Shown: in pieces, positions 34,061 to 59,880 of the stretch
Layout: the number at the start of each line of letters is the position of its first letter
Numbering within the stretch: position 1 is the stretch's first letter
Assembly (NCBI GenBank): GCA_963966185.1
Contig: CAWZYM010000006.1
Location: forward strand, 390,001 to 454,000
Direction: 5' to 3'
Length of the DNA: 64,000 nt
Source of the DNA: Rhabditoides inermis
Lineage: Eukaryota > Nematoda > Chromadorea > Rhabditida > Rhabditidae
Notes under the pieces: model-generated
Database searches by the model: none
Seen by the model: only the letters and a program-made list of their open reading frames with translations
What the model was told of the DNA's origin: nothing
Program-made: the position numbers and the translations under genes

Positions 34061-36110
34061 GTCTCTCTTTCTCTGTCTCTCTCTCTCTCTCCAATCCCTT
34101 GTTTGTTGATCATTTGTTCGTAATTTTGCTGGCTCTTTCCCCCCATCTTTGAGTAGTTGTGTGCATGTGGGGTGGGAATTCATCGAATCTCTCTTGACAC
34201 GGTCATCGCTCCCCCTATCGCGGTCTGACAGTAACGAGAGAGCGTGGAGACGCGAGAGACGCAGATGGAAAAGTGAGCGAGAGAGCGTGTCGAATCGAGA
34301 CGCTGTGATCTGGATGGGTGAAGGTCGTCCAAGGGAGAGAGAGAGAGGTTCAAAAATAGGGGTAGGGGAGAAAGATTATCCAGGATATAATTACGTGTCT
34401 ACCCCTTGATTTCCTATCACTGTCATATCACTGGCATCTCTCGAAGTTCGAGTGCGTGAGTTTGTGCCGGGCTCGCTTTCATTCAACACGCGTGTTTGCA
34501 GAGCGAGCATGGTATTCAAAAGATATATGTGTGAGACAGATGAAAGGGAGGAACCGCTCTTGCCCCGGAACTCTTTCCCTGCACCCTCTCGAGATACGTT
34601 TCTTGTCACACGTCTTCTGATCACTGTTCAAGAGGGCGAGAGAGAGAGAGAGAGATAGAGAGAGAGAGATCGAACCTCGATACACTAATCATCAAACAGT
34701 TTCGTCACCTCGCCGTTGCAACCGAATCGCCACCCCGGATGTACAGACTGTTCCTCCTTGGGTACACAGAGAGGGAGAGAGGGAGAGAGGGAGAGAGAGA
34801 GAGAGAGAGACTCTGACCCTCTATGTTTACCTGTTTACTGAGTGCCAGGCTGCGGCGTCGCCTCTCTTTCTGTCAATCAGCTGACATACAAAAGTGGGAC
34901 AGAGAGTGTGTGTCGGGATTGCGCGCAGCCTTCCTTCTAGCAAATTCGCTAGATCTCAGAAATCGATTGGTGTGGACACGAATCACAGTGATTGCGAATT
35001 CAAGGCCTACTACGGCACAAGAAACTGTTTTAGCCGAACACATACACACACTCTCGAGAGGGAGTGGGAGTGGAGAAAGAAAGACAACACGACGGCCAGC
35101 CAAATCACAAACAGGTGATATAAAACGGGTTGCGCCCCTTTCGGGCACAGGTATTGTAACACCTGTGTGATCGATAAACATGTCCAGGTGCTCACTTCCC
35201 GGCACCACACCACCAGGATTGGTTCCATGCGTGGAGCAAGCGCTCGACCCAGAAACAGTGGAACCAGTTTCGAAAGTAATTGACAGGCGGAGAAAACCGA
35301 ATATGTGGGTGTGAAGGCCGCGTGTCAGCGCTCTAACCATGCGAATCAAAAGACGACGTAGTCTTATCACATCACACAGAAACCGAAAGACCCACCATTC
35401 CCGATACTGTCTATCCTCTTCTGAATCTCTAGGCACTCTTCTGCCGCGTCCTCCGGAAGTGAGGAGGCGTCGAATCGACAAATGTCAACGTACCTGTAAA
35501 GGTGTGTAAACAACGTAAACAAGTAGTAAACTACCTCATAATACAGTCGGGAGCCGTGGCGCTCTCTCTGGCTAGCTGCGGATGGAGGACCTGTCGAATG
35601 GCCGTGCCACCGGCACATACTAGGATGCGACCGGTCGAGAGAGCCTGGAAATGTATTTGTAAAGTTCGAAACCTTCTAATCTTCTAAACGAGCGAAACAC
35701 TATTCACGAGTCAGAGCCGGGAAACGCATTTGTAATGTTCTAAACTTTCTGAACGAGCAAAACACTATTCACAGTGGTCAAGTGCAATGAGAAACGACCA
35801 ATGTTCCGACGTAATAACCCGCCCAAAGGCGCACTTGCCACATCACACAGAACTCTTCGATGACAGTATCATAATCAACGTAGTGTATCGTAGAGGACGT
35901 GGAATCTATGAGACAGTTCTCATGTACATGAAAAAGCTATTCTGGATAAACATTTGATGATTTGACAGTTCTCACCTGCAGCTGGTCGACCGCCTGTTGA
36001 ATGGGCGTCGCCTCTATCCGCACCACCTCGCCGTCCCTCGCGCACACCACTTCCGACGGACCATCGACCGCCGGGTCCGCACCCGCCCGGGCCACCACAC
36101 ACAACCACAT
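23485..36110 (-). CDS. ESRP: Epithelial splicing regulatory protein (ESRP / Fusilli type)
   Basis: Nuclear RNA-binding regulator of epithelial alternative splicing. Seventeen exons: 35976-36110, 35535-35644, 35396-35493, 33948-34002, 30322-30432, 30102-30179, 29056-29153, 28315-28409, 26405-26452, 25834-25934, 25284-25344, 25145-25240, 24996-25083, 24661-24776, 24269-24469, 23854-23934, 23485-23652. They give 579 residues and phase closes at every junction. The N-terminal ESRP block is shortened but keeps [16 protein letters not shown]1 (~140-225) has [30 protein letters not shown] and [20 protein letters not shown]2 (~245-328) has [26 protein letters not shown] and [18 protein letters not shown]3 (~350-432) has [21 protein letters not shown] and [15 protein letters not shown] Pro-rich segment (431-497) and a partial fourth RRM-like tail follow. 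The ATG is preceded by GTCTAG|C, an acceptor-like context, 53 bp from the upstream channel gene, so the true 5' end is uncertain. Confidence 0.94.
24079..24097 (-). repeat. Duplicate of the ESRP exon 16 5' edge
   Basis: Plus GTGACGAGGAACTGAAAG repeats the exon 16 acceptor edge at about 23923-23940 (minus CTTTCAG|TTCCTCGTCAC), about 155 bp into the intron, with the acceptor intact. Confidence 0.8.
25936..26165. repeat. GAAACGTAT minisatellite in ESRP intron 9
   Basis: Repeated GAAACGTATTTGAAACGTATC/CGTATTCCTCATGAAACG units. Related to the IFT88 intron array at 8599-8763. Confidence 0.8.
27120..27214. repeat. (GA)n microsatellite in ESRP intron 8
   Basis: A near-pure GA run about 95 bp long, inside the 1.9-kb ESRP intron between exons 8 and 9 (26453-28314). 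The rest of that intron holds further GA/CT runs (27460-27535, 28120-28162) and no exon I recognise. Confidence 0.9.
31243..33139. mobile_element. 1.9-kb long-TIR DNA element with 8-bp target duplication
   Basis: Inverted termini of about 230 bp (31243-31475 and 32905-33139) start GGATGTAGGACGTTCCCTCC and are rich in GGAGGGAACG/GGAGGATCG motifs. They are flanked by GCAGGAGG on both sides (31235-31242, 33140-33147). Removing the element plus one GCAGGAGG restores an uninterrupted copy of the ESRP exon 5 edge. The AT-rich interior has no transposase I can recognise. It contains a tRNA-like SINE head at about 32515-32575. Non-autonomous. Confidence 0.85.
32512..32680 (+). mobile_element. tRNA-derived SINE nested in the long-TIR element
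   Basis: An A-box-like GTGGCGTAAAGGTAACG and a B-box GGTTCGAATTTGG sit in a 60-bp tRNA-like head. The tail (AAAGTTTTGTCAAAATGAAA...TTTGTCTAACCATTCTAATG) matches the copy at 48960-49110. Confidence 0.7.
35702..35770 (-). repeat. Diverged duplicate of the ESRP exon 2 5' edge
   Basis: AGAGCCGGGAAACGCATTTG ... AACGAGCAAAACACTATTCA repeats 35640-35700 (AGAGCCTGGAAATGTATTTG ... GCGAAACACTATTCA). The acceptor is lost in the copy (CAG changed to CCG on the minus strand). Confidence 0.75.
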
Positions 36111-36163
36111 GCTAGACGGGTAGATCAGGTAGATCAGCTGATCTGTGGTAGATCAATGGTAGA
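36111..36163 (-). promoter_or_regulatory. 53-bp spacer with GATCTACC repeats before the ESRP start
   Basis: Between the channel stop (36164-36166) and the ESRP ATG (36108-36110), the minus strand reads TGATCTACC units four times, then CGTCTAG|C and the ATG. There is no room for a normal poly(A) site plus promoter. A spliced-leader acceptor, a shared transcript, or a missing upstream ESRP exon are the options. Confidence 0.65.
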
Positions 36164-41095
<4,932 letters not shown>

Positions 41096-41490
41096 GGTAG
41101 ATCAAGTAGATCAGGTAGATCGGGGAGATAAGGTAGATAAGGTATATAAGGTAGATCAGTAGGGTAGATTGGGAAGATCAGGTAGATCAGGTAGATCGGG
41201 TAGATCCGTGGGAGTAGATCAGTATGGTTGATCGGGTAGATCAGTGGTTGTAGATCGGATAGATCAGTGTGTAGATCGGGTAGATCGGGTAGATCGATTG
41301 CGGTAGATCAGTGGGGGTAGATCGTTAATCGGTTTAGGTAGATCGGGTAGATCAGGCAGCTCAGTGTTCAGATCGGGTAGATCAGTTGGGTAGATCGGGT
41401 AGATAAGTGGGGGTAGATAGGGTGAGGTAGATCAGTGGAGGTCTAGATCAGTGGGGGGTGTAGAGCAGTGGGGATGTAGATCAGTTGATT
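41096..41490 (-). promoter_or_regulatory. GATCTACC-type array upstream of the channel start
   Basis: About 395 bp of degenerate 8-12-bp units (plus GGTAGATCAG / GGGTAGATC) extend from the base next to the channel ATG. On the coding strand the run reads TGATCTACC ... ATG. It may be 5' UTR or core promoter. Confidence 0.8.
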
Positions 41491-42069
41491 AGTTGATCTT
41501 CTGAAATGTTATTACTGATAAACAAGTTGACGATAACACAATTTGACATTTGACGATAACCGTTCTCTGGGCGTAGGAACGACTACAAGCAGTAGGCTGC
41601 AGCTCGAGACCGTTCACTGTCGCGAAGGAGCATTCAAGTATTCAAGTAAGTAAGATAACAAAACAGCGTGAAAATAGACAGGCGGAGGCGTGGTGGCGAC
41701 TTTTTCTCCGTCTTTTCTCTGTCTCTGGGTGTCACTAGTCACTTCTCCCCTCCTCTACTCGCGAGTTTTGCTCCCGCAATTCCCCCGTGACCTCATAGAC
41801 ATTCCATCAAGACTCTTTTTTTTGTTGGAAGAAACCAAAAACAGACAGCAAACATCAGAAATTCTATTCGTCAATTCGTTCCTATGATGTATGATGAGTA
41901 TAGAAAAAAAACGCATAGCATATAGACTTTCCATACCATACACTACACATTACCTACAAGCGTACCAAACTATGCACGTTGGTAAGGCAAATTCAAACTT
42001 TGCGCCGAAATGCTTAAAGTTCTGTGCGCACCTCATCGATATAATGTACCCAGACCATGAAATTGTACT

Positions 42070-42185
42070 CTCGTGGTTCGTGGTAACGCTCATTTTTCGA
42101 AGACCGTACCTTCAAGTTCGACTCCCGCAACGAGCAACCAGTTTTGCCAAGTACGAACAAGTAGTTTTAGATGAACATTGCTAAC
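42070..42185 (+). mobile_element. tRNA-like SINE head
   Basis: TCGTGGTTCGTGGTAACGCT resembles an A box region and TTCAAGTTCGACTCCCGC a B box, about 45 bp apart, followed by AGCAACCAGTTTTGCC. Too degenerate for a functional tRNA. Confidence 0.5.
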
Positions 42186-42510
42186 GCTAAACGCCCCTGT
42201 GCTTTTTTTCGCCCCTGTGCTTTCCTATAATTTTATCGTTGTTGGCTGGACGCTTGATAAACATTATGAAATTATGAAATCAGATACATTTAACTTATAT
42301 GATTGTATCTTGTATCTAATGTCTACTTCCACTGGTCTCATCAATTTTGAACGAAAATATATAATGTTACTATTTCTATCTGTTGTTCAGGAACTGGCCT
42401 CGATATCCTCAGTATTCTGAGGGATTCGGGATTCGGGCAGCTTTATGATTGCCTTCTCTGTGTGAGTTTTCCGGTCGAGCGCGCTTTCAAAGCCCGGCTA
42501 CCTCTCACCC

Positions 42511-42541
<31 letters not shown>

Positions 42542-42987
42542 CCTCTCTCTCTCTCTCTTTCTCTCGAAAAGGGCAGAGGGGGAGAGAGGGGGTTAGAACG
42601 CGCATTTTCTGATACAAATATGGACCCTAACAATTGCCGAAAATAGTGGCAGTTCATTATTCACAATTTGGTATGCATAGAGAGAGAACAGCAAATGGAG
42701 ATGGATCGAAACAAGGGGAAGCGCGGTTTGGAAAGAGAAAAAACAGGGAAACACATTTTCACAAATTAATAGACCCCCAAATAAGGGATGTGACTGAATA
42801 CGTTGATAATTGAAGAGTGGGTGAAAAAGATGAAGATTACAATAAGCTTACAGAGACGAATGAAAATGGAGGGAGTACACTTTCTAAATTCTAATATCGT
42901 CTCCCGTCTTGGAGAGAAGAGTAATTGGTTTCGAGGCTTGATAGCTGGTGATGAGAGAAGCGGTGGAAAATCCTTAGTACATCTACT

Positions 42988-43041
<54 letters not shown>

Positions 43042-43051
43042 CCCTCTCTCG

Positions 43052-43092
<41 letters not shown>

Positions 43093-44015
43093 TACCCTCT
43101 CTCTCAGTTTCAGTGTCAGTTCACTCTTCAATTTAATTGAGATTGGAAGGACACAAAGACACTCTGATTTCACCCAGTGAACTCTTGAACGAAACGATTA
43201 AGTTTCTGAGGAAATTGGTGATACATACAACGATATATTATAACATAAACTGTGCGAGTTTATCAGTTTTGTCGAACAAACATGGTTTGGTTTTGTGTTG
43301 AGGACATGACAAGCACCACCAATAGCACGTTCGCATCCACGGGATCCCCGAAATCCGTACTTATTGTTGGAACTCGCAGTAGGCGTTGTATTACTGTACT
43401 TTACCGTAACTCTACTGTAAATTACATCACCATGTTCTACTTGATTCGAGATAAATATTCTGTGTTCATCAATTCTGTGTTCCGTATTTTGTTTGTATTA
43501 CATTCAGGGTATTTACGAAAGTAAGATTTATTCGTAAAAATGTGATGTACTTTTTAAATCGTAAACTGAAACCCCAATTGCACCAGTCTCCCCACGAAAA
43601 AATGTTCGTAAAGTAATTGTGCAACATCTGTTTGCACTTAAAATCCTTTGCACATTTCAATTAATTCATACTTAGTTCAATTACCCCTACCCCCCTCTTT
43701 GCTTCAATCCCCCTCCTCTCTCTCTCTCTCTCCCTCTCTATCTCTTTCTCTCTCTCTCTCTTTATTTCTCTCTCTCTCTTTCCCTTCTCCCTGCAATATA
43801 AGAGAGAATGTAGGTGTTTGTTTGATTGACTAGACACCTGCGGCGAATAGATTCGGGAATAGAATCAAATAGGCAACATCACTCGACCCGGTTGACATCA
43901 TGCATAAATACTGCTACGAATTCCTCCCACCTCGTTCTCTCTCTCTATCTCTCTCTCACTCTCTCTCTCTCTCGGCTATCCGATGTCACATAGTGACTTC
44001 TCTCACCTGGGAAAA

Positions 44016-44065
<50 letters not shown>

Positions 44066-45009
44066 CTGCATATCATGTGTATTTCTCTCTCTCACACTTA
44101 CCCGCTCGTGCTTTTTACTATTCACACTTCCTCCCGCGTCCCAGAATTTTTCGGAGGAAGCGCTGGGTGTTCGCAAGTGGGGTAACGAGAGTGCGAGCTC
44201 CCGAGGGACCTTCTCCTCTCTCTCTCTCTCTCCCTCTCTCTATCTCTCCCTCTCTCTCCCCCTCTCTCTCTCGCACCACCACCACCCAACCAACATCTAG
44301 ACGCGCACAACATATTATCGCCTGCTATCGATAGCGAGCTCTTCCGAGGGGCAATCCCCACCCTCTAACCCCTTCATTCCAATCTCTCTCTCTTCTCTCT
44401 CTCCCTCTCTCTCTCCCTCCCTCCCTCCCTCCCTCCCTCCCTCTCCCTCTCCCTCTCCCTCTCTCTCCCTCTCTCTCTCCCTCTCCCTCTCTCTCTCCCT
44501 CTCCCTTTCCCTCGTACCGTCATAGGAATCCGCAGCTGCGGTCGCCGCCCCAATCCTCCTCGCATTAGATTTATGGAGTCGTTATCTCGGAATGAGGTGG
44601 TGAATGGGCTCAGAAGCCCCCGGCTCGTGGACCAGACTCGACCCCGACACGCGCCAATTGATTACCTACCTGTTTTTGCGCACCTTCCTCGTCTTCTTTC
44701 CGGGTGTTCCCACGGGTGCTGGGGGGAAGGAAGGACGCGCGCGACTCTCCCTTCCTCCCTCTCTCTGTCCCTTTCTCTCCCACCGCCGGTCCGATTACCA
44801 CAGCAAGCATGTAGCGCACCTTTGTTTTTCGCGACTGAACGTACCACCTTAAACGTAACGCTTGGAAAACATGACGCGTTCAATTCGCGTTTCACGGCAC
44901 CAATCGCTGGTTTACGTGGTTGTTTGTTTGCTGGTGAGATGAGCAACACATTTCTTTTGCATTCCGCGATCTTGTTACGGTTGTGTGTACTTTTATGCAT
45001 GTTCTGCAA

Positions 45010-45048
<39 letters not shown>

Positions 45049-45772
45049 CCAATTCCCTGGTGTCACAGTCTGACTAATGTCGCGCCATTCCTTTCCATTT
45101 GTTTGTCGTCCCTTTTTCACATGTTTTTTCTTCCTGTCCCACTTTTTACTTGAACTTCAATAAGCTTTCCTCAAAGAAGAAACTTTTTCGCACGTCTTCT
45201 AAGTGTTCTTTTGTCTTTCAGTGTCATTTCTTCTCTCGACTTTGGTTGCCAGGCGTTGCAAACGTGGTCTTCTTTCTTCTTTCTTTCCAATCTGCCTTTC
45301 TAGCACTGTTCTCATCAGTTTCAGCTCAATGTCTAATGGCACACCGATCTTTCGAATCTTTCTTGTCCACTGTTTCACAAACACCACACACATGTTTCAC
45401 TGAAAGATTACGTCGCAAATACTTACTCTCTTGGTAGTTGGAAGATCTTATTTAGTGTTTGTGACGAGACACGTTTTCAGTTCTTCAATGAAGCAGACTC
45501 CAGTGTCCTCACATCTCCTCACCTATTCCCCGAACTCTTTTTCGCCCTTTTTCCTTTTACCTCTAGTTCGTCTGTTTAAAATGATACAATAGTTGCGCAT
45601 GAAATAGTTAGAATGCCTAAGCAGAGAGAGGAGTGATGGAGAGAGAGAGAGGGGAGAGAGAGAGAGAGAGAGAGGGAGAGAGACATCATATTCTTCGCGT
45701 CATCGGAATGCTGCTTAAACCCGTCGCCGTCGTCATCTCGTCTCACTATTTTATGCAAATGAAAGTGGCTCC

Positions 45773-45833
<61 letters not shown>

Positions 45834-45897
45834 ATTGCGCCCTCTCCTCCTGGATACTACTCGTCTCCTGCTTCATCAATTAGCATAGCAGAGAGGC

Positions 45898-45940
<43 letters not shown>

Positions 45941-46070
45941 TCTCTCTCTCCCTCCATCTCCATCTCTCTTGCTCACTGCAACAGATAGCGGCAGATAACG
46001 CGTGTCTTCCCTGTTCTTTCCAAGTTTTTCCGTCGCCTCTCCGTTTTGACATCTCCACTCTGACATGTCT

Positions 46071-46115
<45 letters not shown>

Positions 46116-46612
46116 TGAGTGCAGAGGGCTTTCCCTCATCAAAACCCATCTTCAGTGGGAGTGGCAGACACCTTGAAATGGAATGGAGTCTTAGCCGTGC
46201 GTGTACCTATTGCCTTTATTGAAAAGGCTGGTCTTGTCTCTCTCTCTCCTCTCCCTCTCTCTCTCTCTCTCCCTCTCACTCTCTCTCCCTCTCTCTCCCT
46301 CTCTCTCTCTCCCCTCCTCACTATCCAAAATGTTGCCGTTTCCTTATCATAACCAGTAGAGGCGCTATTTTATAGCATTTCCCCCTCGACCCAATGTCAA
46401 CAGGCATCTTATCAGTCGCCTATCAATTGATTCGAGATACCCTCGGCTAGAGTCTTCCCCCCCTTGCTGCCGCTACTTTTATTCGCCTTCCAACAACGTT
46501 TTACATTCGTCTCCTCTGTTTTATGCTTTTATGCTTTTCGCTAGCCGTGTTTCTCCCCCCTGTTTTAGTGCCGGCGTCGACACTTTCCCCAGTTTATATC
46601 CCGGCACATATC

Positions 46613-46657
<45 letters not shown>

Positions 46658-48429
46658 TGTCAATCTCATGTCATTTCGGAAGCAGGAAGGGCACCTGTCG
46701 TAGTGAAAGAGAGCGAGGAGTGATAGATCACCGCAAACATTATGATAAATCACCACTCCACTCCATTGTTTTTCGTGCGTTTTGGAAGAGGGGAGAGAGG
46801 GAGGGAGGGAGGAAAAGAGGGAGGAGAGGAGGGAGGATTCATTATGCGCACCTGTGCCCCCCTTCGTCTCACCTGTCCGGTGTTGTTGCATGTTCAATGA
46901 TGTCGCCTTTCAGTCGTGGCATAGAGGTCATTCACTCCCTATTCCACTGCAACCACACGTTCAATCGTGTATGCGTTTCATACGCAAGATAGTTTGTTCG
47001 TAATTATTACATGGCCGTGCTCGCTTGTCCGTTCCAACATTCCCTCGTTCTCTCTCTCTCTCTTTCTCTCTCTCTCTATTGTGGAAAGGGCCGGGTTCAA
47101 GAGCTCGGCAATATTCGCGTGGGCCGGCCATTGTCAGGCGACGGGCGTACTCTTCTACTCTTCTCTTCATCACTTCTCCGACCTCGCTTCTCTTTCTATT
47201 TATAGAATAGGTTATTCATAAGTTGTTATGACATACACACAAATCGAACAATGAAATAGTGCAGTTACGTTTCGGAACTGTTCGTATTCGATTTGCGGGG
47301 CTTCACTTTCTCCAGACACTGTTGGCATCACAGCATATGCGGAGAGAGGAATCCAGTCACGTCTCCAGACATCCGTCTTCTTATCCGATATAGAGTATGC
47401 GGCTTTGATCCATCATATTCTCTACTCCATCTGATCTCTCGTCTGGTTTTGTTACTAATAGTAAATCCGGCTCTTGTTTTAATTTTCTTCGGCTCATATT
47501 TACTGTACATTACTCATTTGATCTATTTCTCGCACATATAAAGGCATGCGTTTGGATTTTAGCTGATCCAGTCTTTCACAGTTTATTTTCACCTCAAATC
47601 ATTTTCCCCCCATCTTCTCTCTTTTCTCCTCTGATAAAAACGATATTTTGAGAAGTAAATTTTGAGAAGTTGACACGTTTTTGAACGGTTTCTCAATCTT
47701 CGTTTCCCTACTTCCGTTCTTCGAAAATTTGAACGTGTCCACTTTTTAGTCTCATTTTGCGTCATTCTCTTTTCGAGCATGCTCCAACAACTCATTCTTT
47801 CTGTTTTGCAAAGTCTGTTTATGTAAAATGTAACACGGCTTTGAAAAACTTTTGAAGAAACTTTTTGTGTCAGTTCAGTTGCTGATCCTTTTCCTTTTCT
47901 CCTTCTTTTTTACCACCGTGTTCTTTCCATAGAAAACAATCAGCGAGTAAACAATGTGCGCTCGTCCTTGGATAATGTCATTGGTGAGGATCCACTTCTC
48001 CGGGATATCCCCTCTTTCTCTCTCCCTCCCTCCCTCTCTCTCCCTCTCTCTCTCTATGTCTCTCTCTCTTTTCCAGACATCTTCCGTATTATGTAGTGGC
48101 ACTATTCCAGACGATCCAGACGCTAGAATCCCGAAAATGAAGAAAGTTAGTGAACTTTCAGCTGTCCTATTTCTTATTCGCTCATACGTTTCTTGAAACT
48201 AGGATTCCTGCGATACCAATGACTCTCTTTCCGCATTGCGGTTCCTCCTTCTTTTCCTCTCTCTCCCTCTCTCTCTCCCTCTCTCTCTCTCCCCCTCTCC
48301 CTCTCTCTCCATTTCACCCCCACCCTTTCTAATAAAAGGCACATATGCTTGGGCAAAGGTGTCAGACGGGGTGTCAGCAATTATACCGCTCCACTGCCTA
48401 TAGGCTGGCGTCGTTTCCCCAAGAAGTGT

Positions 48430-48476
<47 letters not shown>

Positions 48477-48647
48477 AGGGAGAGAGAGAGAGAGAGAGAG
48501 GTGAGATTTCCACACCAGTGCGTGTTTCCGTCATGTTCCCTCAACCACTTTTTTCGCACAACACCGACACTTGATGGAGTCATGACTGTACTCTCGATGT
48601 GTGATGTGTGGTGTATCATGCGTACTAGTTTCTCTCCCTCTCCCTCT

Positions 48648-48689
<42 letters not shown>

Positions 48690-48959
48690 CTCGCAATCAT
48701 ATTGGTCGTTTCGCTCCCATAATCGGACTACAATCATGGGGTCACCTTATGTTTATGTTAATGATGTGTCCGCTATGGCACACCGCAGTATTCGCACTAC
48801 CATGTGATTCGAGATACTGCGGCCATCATGAAATCATTCCACTGTACCACCATATTCCGTTTACGCTCAACTCCACATTTCTCGTCGAAAACATTATGTT
48901 GACCAAAAGTTTTACAGTACCCTAAACTGTTAGACAGTGAACATTTCTTCTCACGTTCA

Positions 48960-49112
48960 CAGTTCCTATTCGCAAAGCCTCCACTCTAGAATGAGTTCGC
49001 GGGTTCAATTCCCACTGGTCACGTAAAGTTTTGTAAATTTGAAAACCTCATTGAAAGAACTCTGATCTTTCTCTAACCACCCTACTGTATCTCATGATAA
49101 AGAGTGGAACTC
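48960..49112 (+). mobile_element. SINE copy related to 32512-32680
   Basis: A B-box-like GCGGGTTCAATTCCC (48999-49013) is followed by GTAAAGTTTTGTAAATTTGA and CTCTAACCACCCTACTGTAT, collinear with the tail of the element at 32512-32680. The 5' half is poorly conserved. Confidence 0.6.
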
Positions 49113-49483
49113 ATTCGCGAGCCTACTATGTGGTAAGTTAAGTAGTATAGTAGTGTGGTATGCTGGTATATGATACGAATTCATTGTGACCAGATACTTC
49201 CAATCAACGTGTTGAGTGAGCCATGTTTTTATGTTAATGATGCGCATACTTCGAATTTTGCGGCAATCAGTGTGATATTCAATCATTCTCTCCTAAACAG
49301 CTCTTCATTTTCGAAATCAGTATCGAAAGAAGAGATACTGACCGCTACTTCTATGTGTTTGAGTGCGCGCTACCTCGTCGTTCGCACCCCTACTCGAATT
49401 TCGTGGCAATCAATAATCCATAAATCGATATGATAGTTGATGTGTTGCAGTGCGCGGCATGAGCGCCAGCTGCTCGCGTCTCG

Positions 49484-57852
<8,369 letters not shown>

Positions 57853-58020
57853 CAAACAGGTGAGGTGTCATGTGTTATCAAACCAACGACACTTGTTCAG
57901 AATCAGAAAATTTATCTCGAATCAAGTAGCACATGGTAATGCATGTGAGTTACGGTGAACTTGATAACTTGACAGATATCAATTATAGTTTCACTTCTGA
58001 TAGTTTGTAATCTGATAGTT

Positions 58021-58052
58021 CGCCTCTACTCGCCCTGCTATCGCTACGGTAG
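58021..58052 (+). repeat. Duplicate of the cholinesterase last-exon end
   Basis: CGCCTCTACTCGCCCTGCTA followed by TCGCTACGGTAGC repeats the terminal coding bases CTGCCTCTAGCCTTGCTACT...GCTACGGTAGC (57822-57853), about 200 bp downstream. Neighbouring TTGACAGATATCAA-type sequence is also duplicated. Confidence 0.8.
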
Positions 58053-58299
58053 CCTCCACAAGTGCGATGTTCTTTAGAAACAACGCTGTCACTTGTTGAC
58101 AGATATCAAAGATAGATTAACTTTAGATCATTTGTAATGTCAAATTGAATTTCAGAATCGATCATGACTGCGCATCATCTCTTTCTCTCTCTCTCTCGCC
58201 CCAGCCGGCAGGAATTTCTTTCATTCTCTGTTCTCTCTCTCGCCCCCTCCTTCTCTCTATTTCTGCTAGGCCTATGCTTCTAGAAGTAGGTGTGGTCCT

Positions 58300-58344
<45 letters not shown>

Positions 58345-58642
58345 GCAGATACTCACTCGCTCTTCACTTTGTAAACGTTTCATTTTGGAGTTTTAATTTT
58401 TTCTAAAGCTATGCAGTCTAGTCCCTCTTTCCCTTTCCCTTCTCTCTATGCGCAAATTCTTTTATCCGAAAGTTTGTGATACATCATCTTTTTTTGTTGT
58501 TCTTCATTTGATAGTCCCTATTTCACAGTTTCGGTAGACCATCACTTTACTATCCCTAACATTGTAACATCGCGCTGTAGTATTTTGTCCGTGTGTGTGT
58601 GTGTAAAAATCGAAGATTTTATATAACATTACTATGCACAAA

Positions 58643-58648
58643 AATAAA
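58643..58648 (+). terminator. Candidate poly(A) signal for the cholinesterase gene
   Basis: AATAAA in an AT-rich context about 790 bp after the stop codon, preceded by a short GT run (58593-58604). Confidence 0.5.
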
Positions 58649-59843
58649 CACATTTATAAAATCGATAATACAAATGCGAAACAATCAATATTATCGATCG
58701 GTCGCGATCAGGCCGGGGCGAGTGCAATATTCTCCTCAGCAGAACATGGCAGTCGACCCTACCTGATCGCGGAACCGAAACGGATACTGTAGCTCTCACC
58801 TCGGGGTACTGTAGAGTACTGCAGTGAGAATACTGTAGATGGAGTAGTGCCGCGGATTTGGGATTATGGGAGCTGTGTGGCCGTATAGGGTTGGGGGTGA
58901 AAGAAAAGAAAAGGAGCAGAACAGACCTGCGCGCTCAAAACTCGTTTCTCCACTGTCACCGCACACAGTCACGCATAACAAAATGCCACTTGGAGACATC
59001 TATCGATCGATCCCCCCACAACCCCCTATCCACCCCTAAAACTATTGTTACACAAAGTTGCGGGTGGCGCACCGAATAAGGTTGTGGAGTAGGAGGAGCA
59101 GGAGTAGTAGCAGGAGTAGGCAGTACAGGTGGAGAAGGAGGAGGAGGAGACGGATGAGAGTGCGGCTGGGATGGCATCGGCGATCCTTTTGTAGGCGGCA
59201 GCGGCGACGGGCCGGTTTGCCGTAGCTGCTACTCCCTACAAGAACACGTTTCAGTCGTGTAGATATACGGACGAGAGAGCGTGGATGCGGCGGAGGGCGC
59301 AGACGGGCGAGAGGGATTCGGATACGCAACCACATGCTAACATCCAAATCACACACACACATGGCATAAGCACAGATATGGTAGATAGGATGGTGGTACA
59401 TTGAAAAGACCTGGCAAGGCTGACATGTGAGGATGTCTGACATGTCTGACATGTGAGGATGAGAGCTGCTCCTTTATCCTTCACCTAACCATACTCTAAC
59501 TCTTTCATCGTTCAGATTCCGCTATAGAAGGAACGCTGATTTCGGCAATTTCTCCAGGCTTATCGGAATAAGTTCGAAATCTATGATCTATCTACGTTTC
59601 ACATCAATCGGCTGATAACCGAATCCTTGAACTGTACGTCAAATCGTAACATCCATTTGAACACTGAAAAGGGAATAGAACAGAGAAAACGGTGGGGAAA
59701 ACGAAGGAGGGGGAAAGCAGTCTCACCCCGCAAAGAGAGCGAATTACGCCCTCCCCTCCTCTCTCAGTCACACCTTCCCGACCGGCGGAGGCCAGCCACT
59801 CCTCCAGTCCTCACTTTCCCCTACCATCCCTCTCCCTCCCTCC

Positions 59844-59880
<37 letters not shown>

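Larger units (their letters stand above)
41491..49483. other. 8-kb repeat-rich intergenic region between divergent genes
   Basis: No exon with recognisable homology was found between the channel and the cholinesterase. The content is many (CT)n/(GA)n blocks (42515-42560, 42990-43090, 43720-43790, 44395-44510, 45775-45830, 45900-45950, 46075-46110, 46245-46315, 46618-46650, 48260-48312, 48430-48500, 48655-48690), tRNA-like SINE heads, and AT-rich unique sequence. 5' UTR exons or promoters of either neighbour may be here but cannot be identified by eye. A TGTTGCAG acceptor-like site (49443-49450) lies 33 bp before the cholinesterase ATG. Confidence 0.6.

Noticed and set aside
34686..34760. Possible extra ESRP exon ([14 protein letters not shown])
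   Set aside because: It can be placed between exons 3 and 4 with splice-like ends, but exon 3 joins exon 4 in perfect phase without it and it has no family match.
44573..45073. 166-codon frame in the intergenic region
   Set aside because: Composition is irregular, it is interrupted by CT-repeat Ser/Leu runs, no splice-consistent model or homology was found.
58857..59480. Possible coding region between cholinesterase and SMG1
   Set aside because: Open frames are GGA/CTC repeat-derived and lack any family signature.
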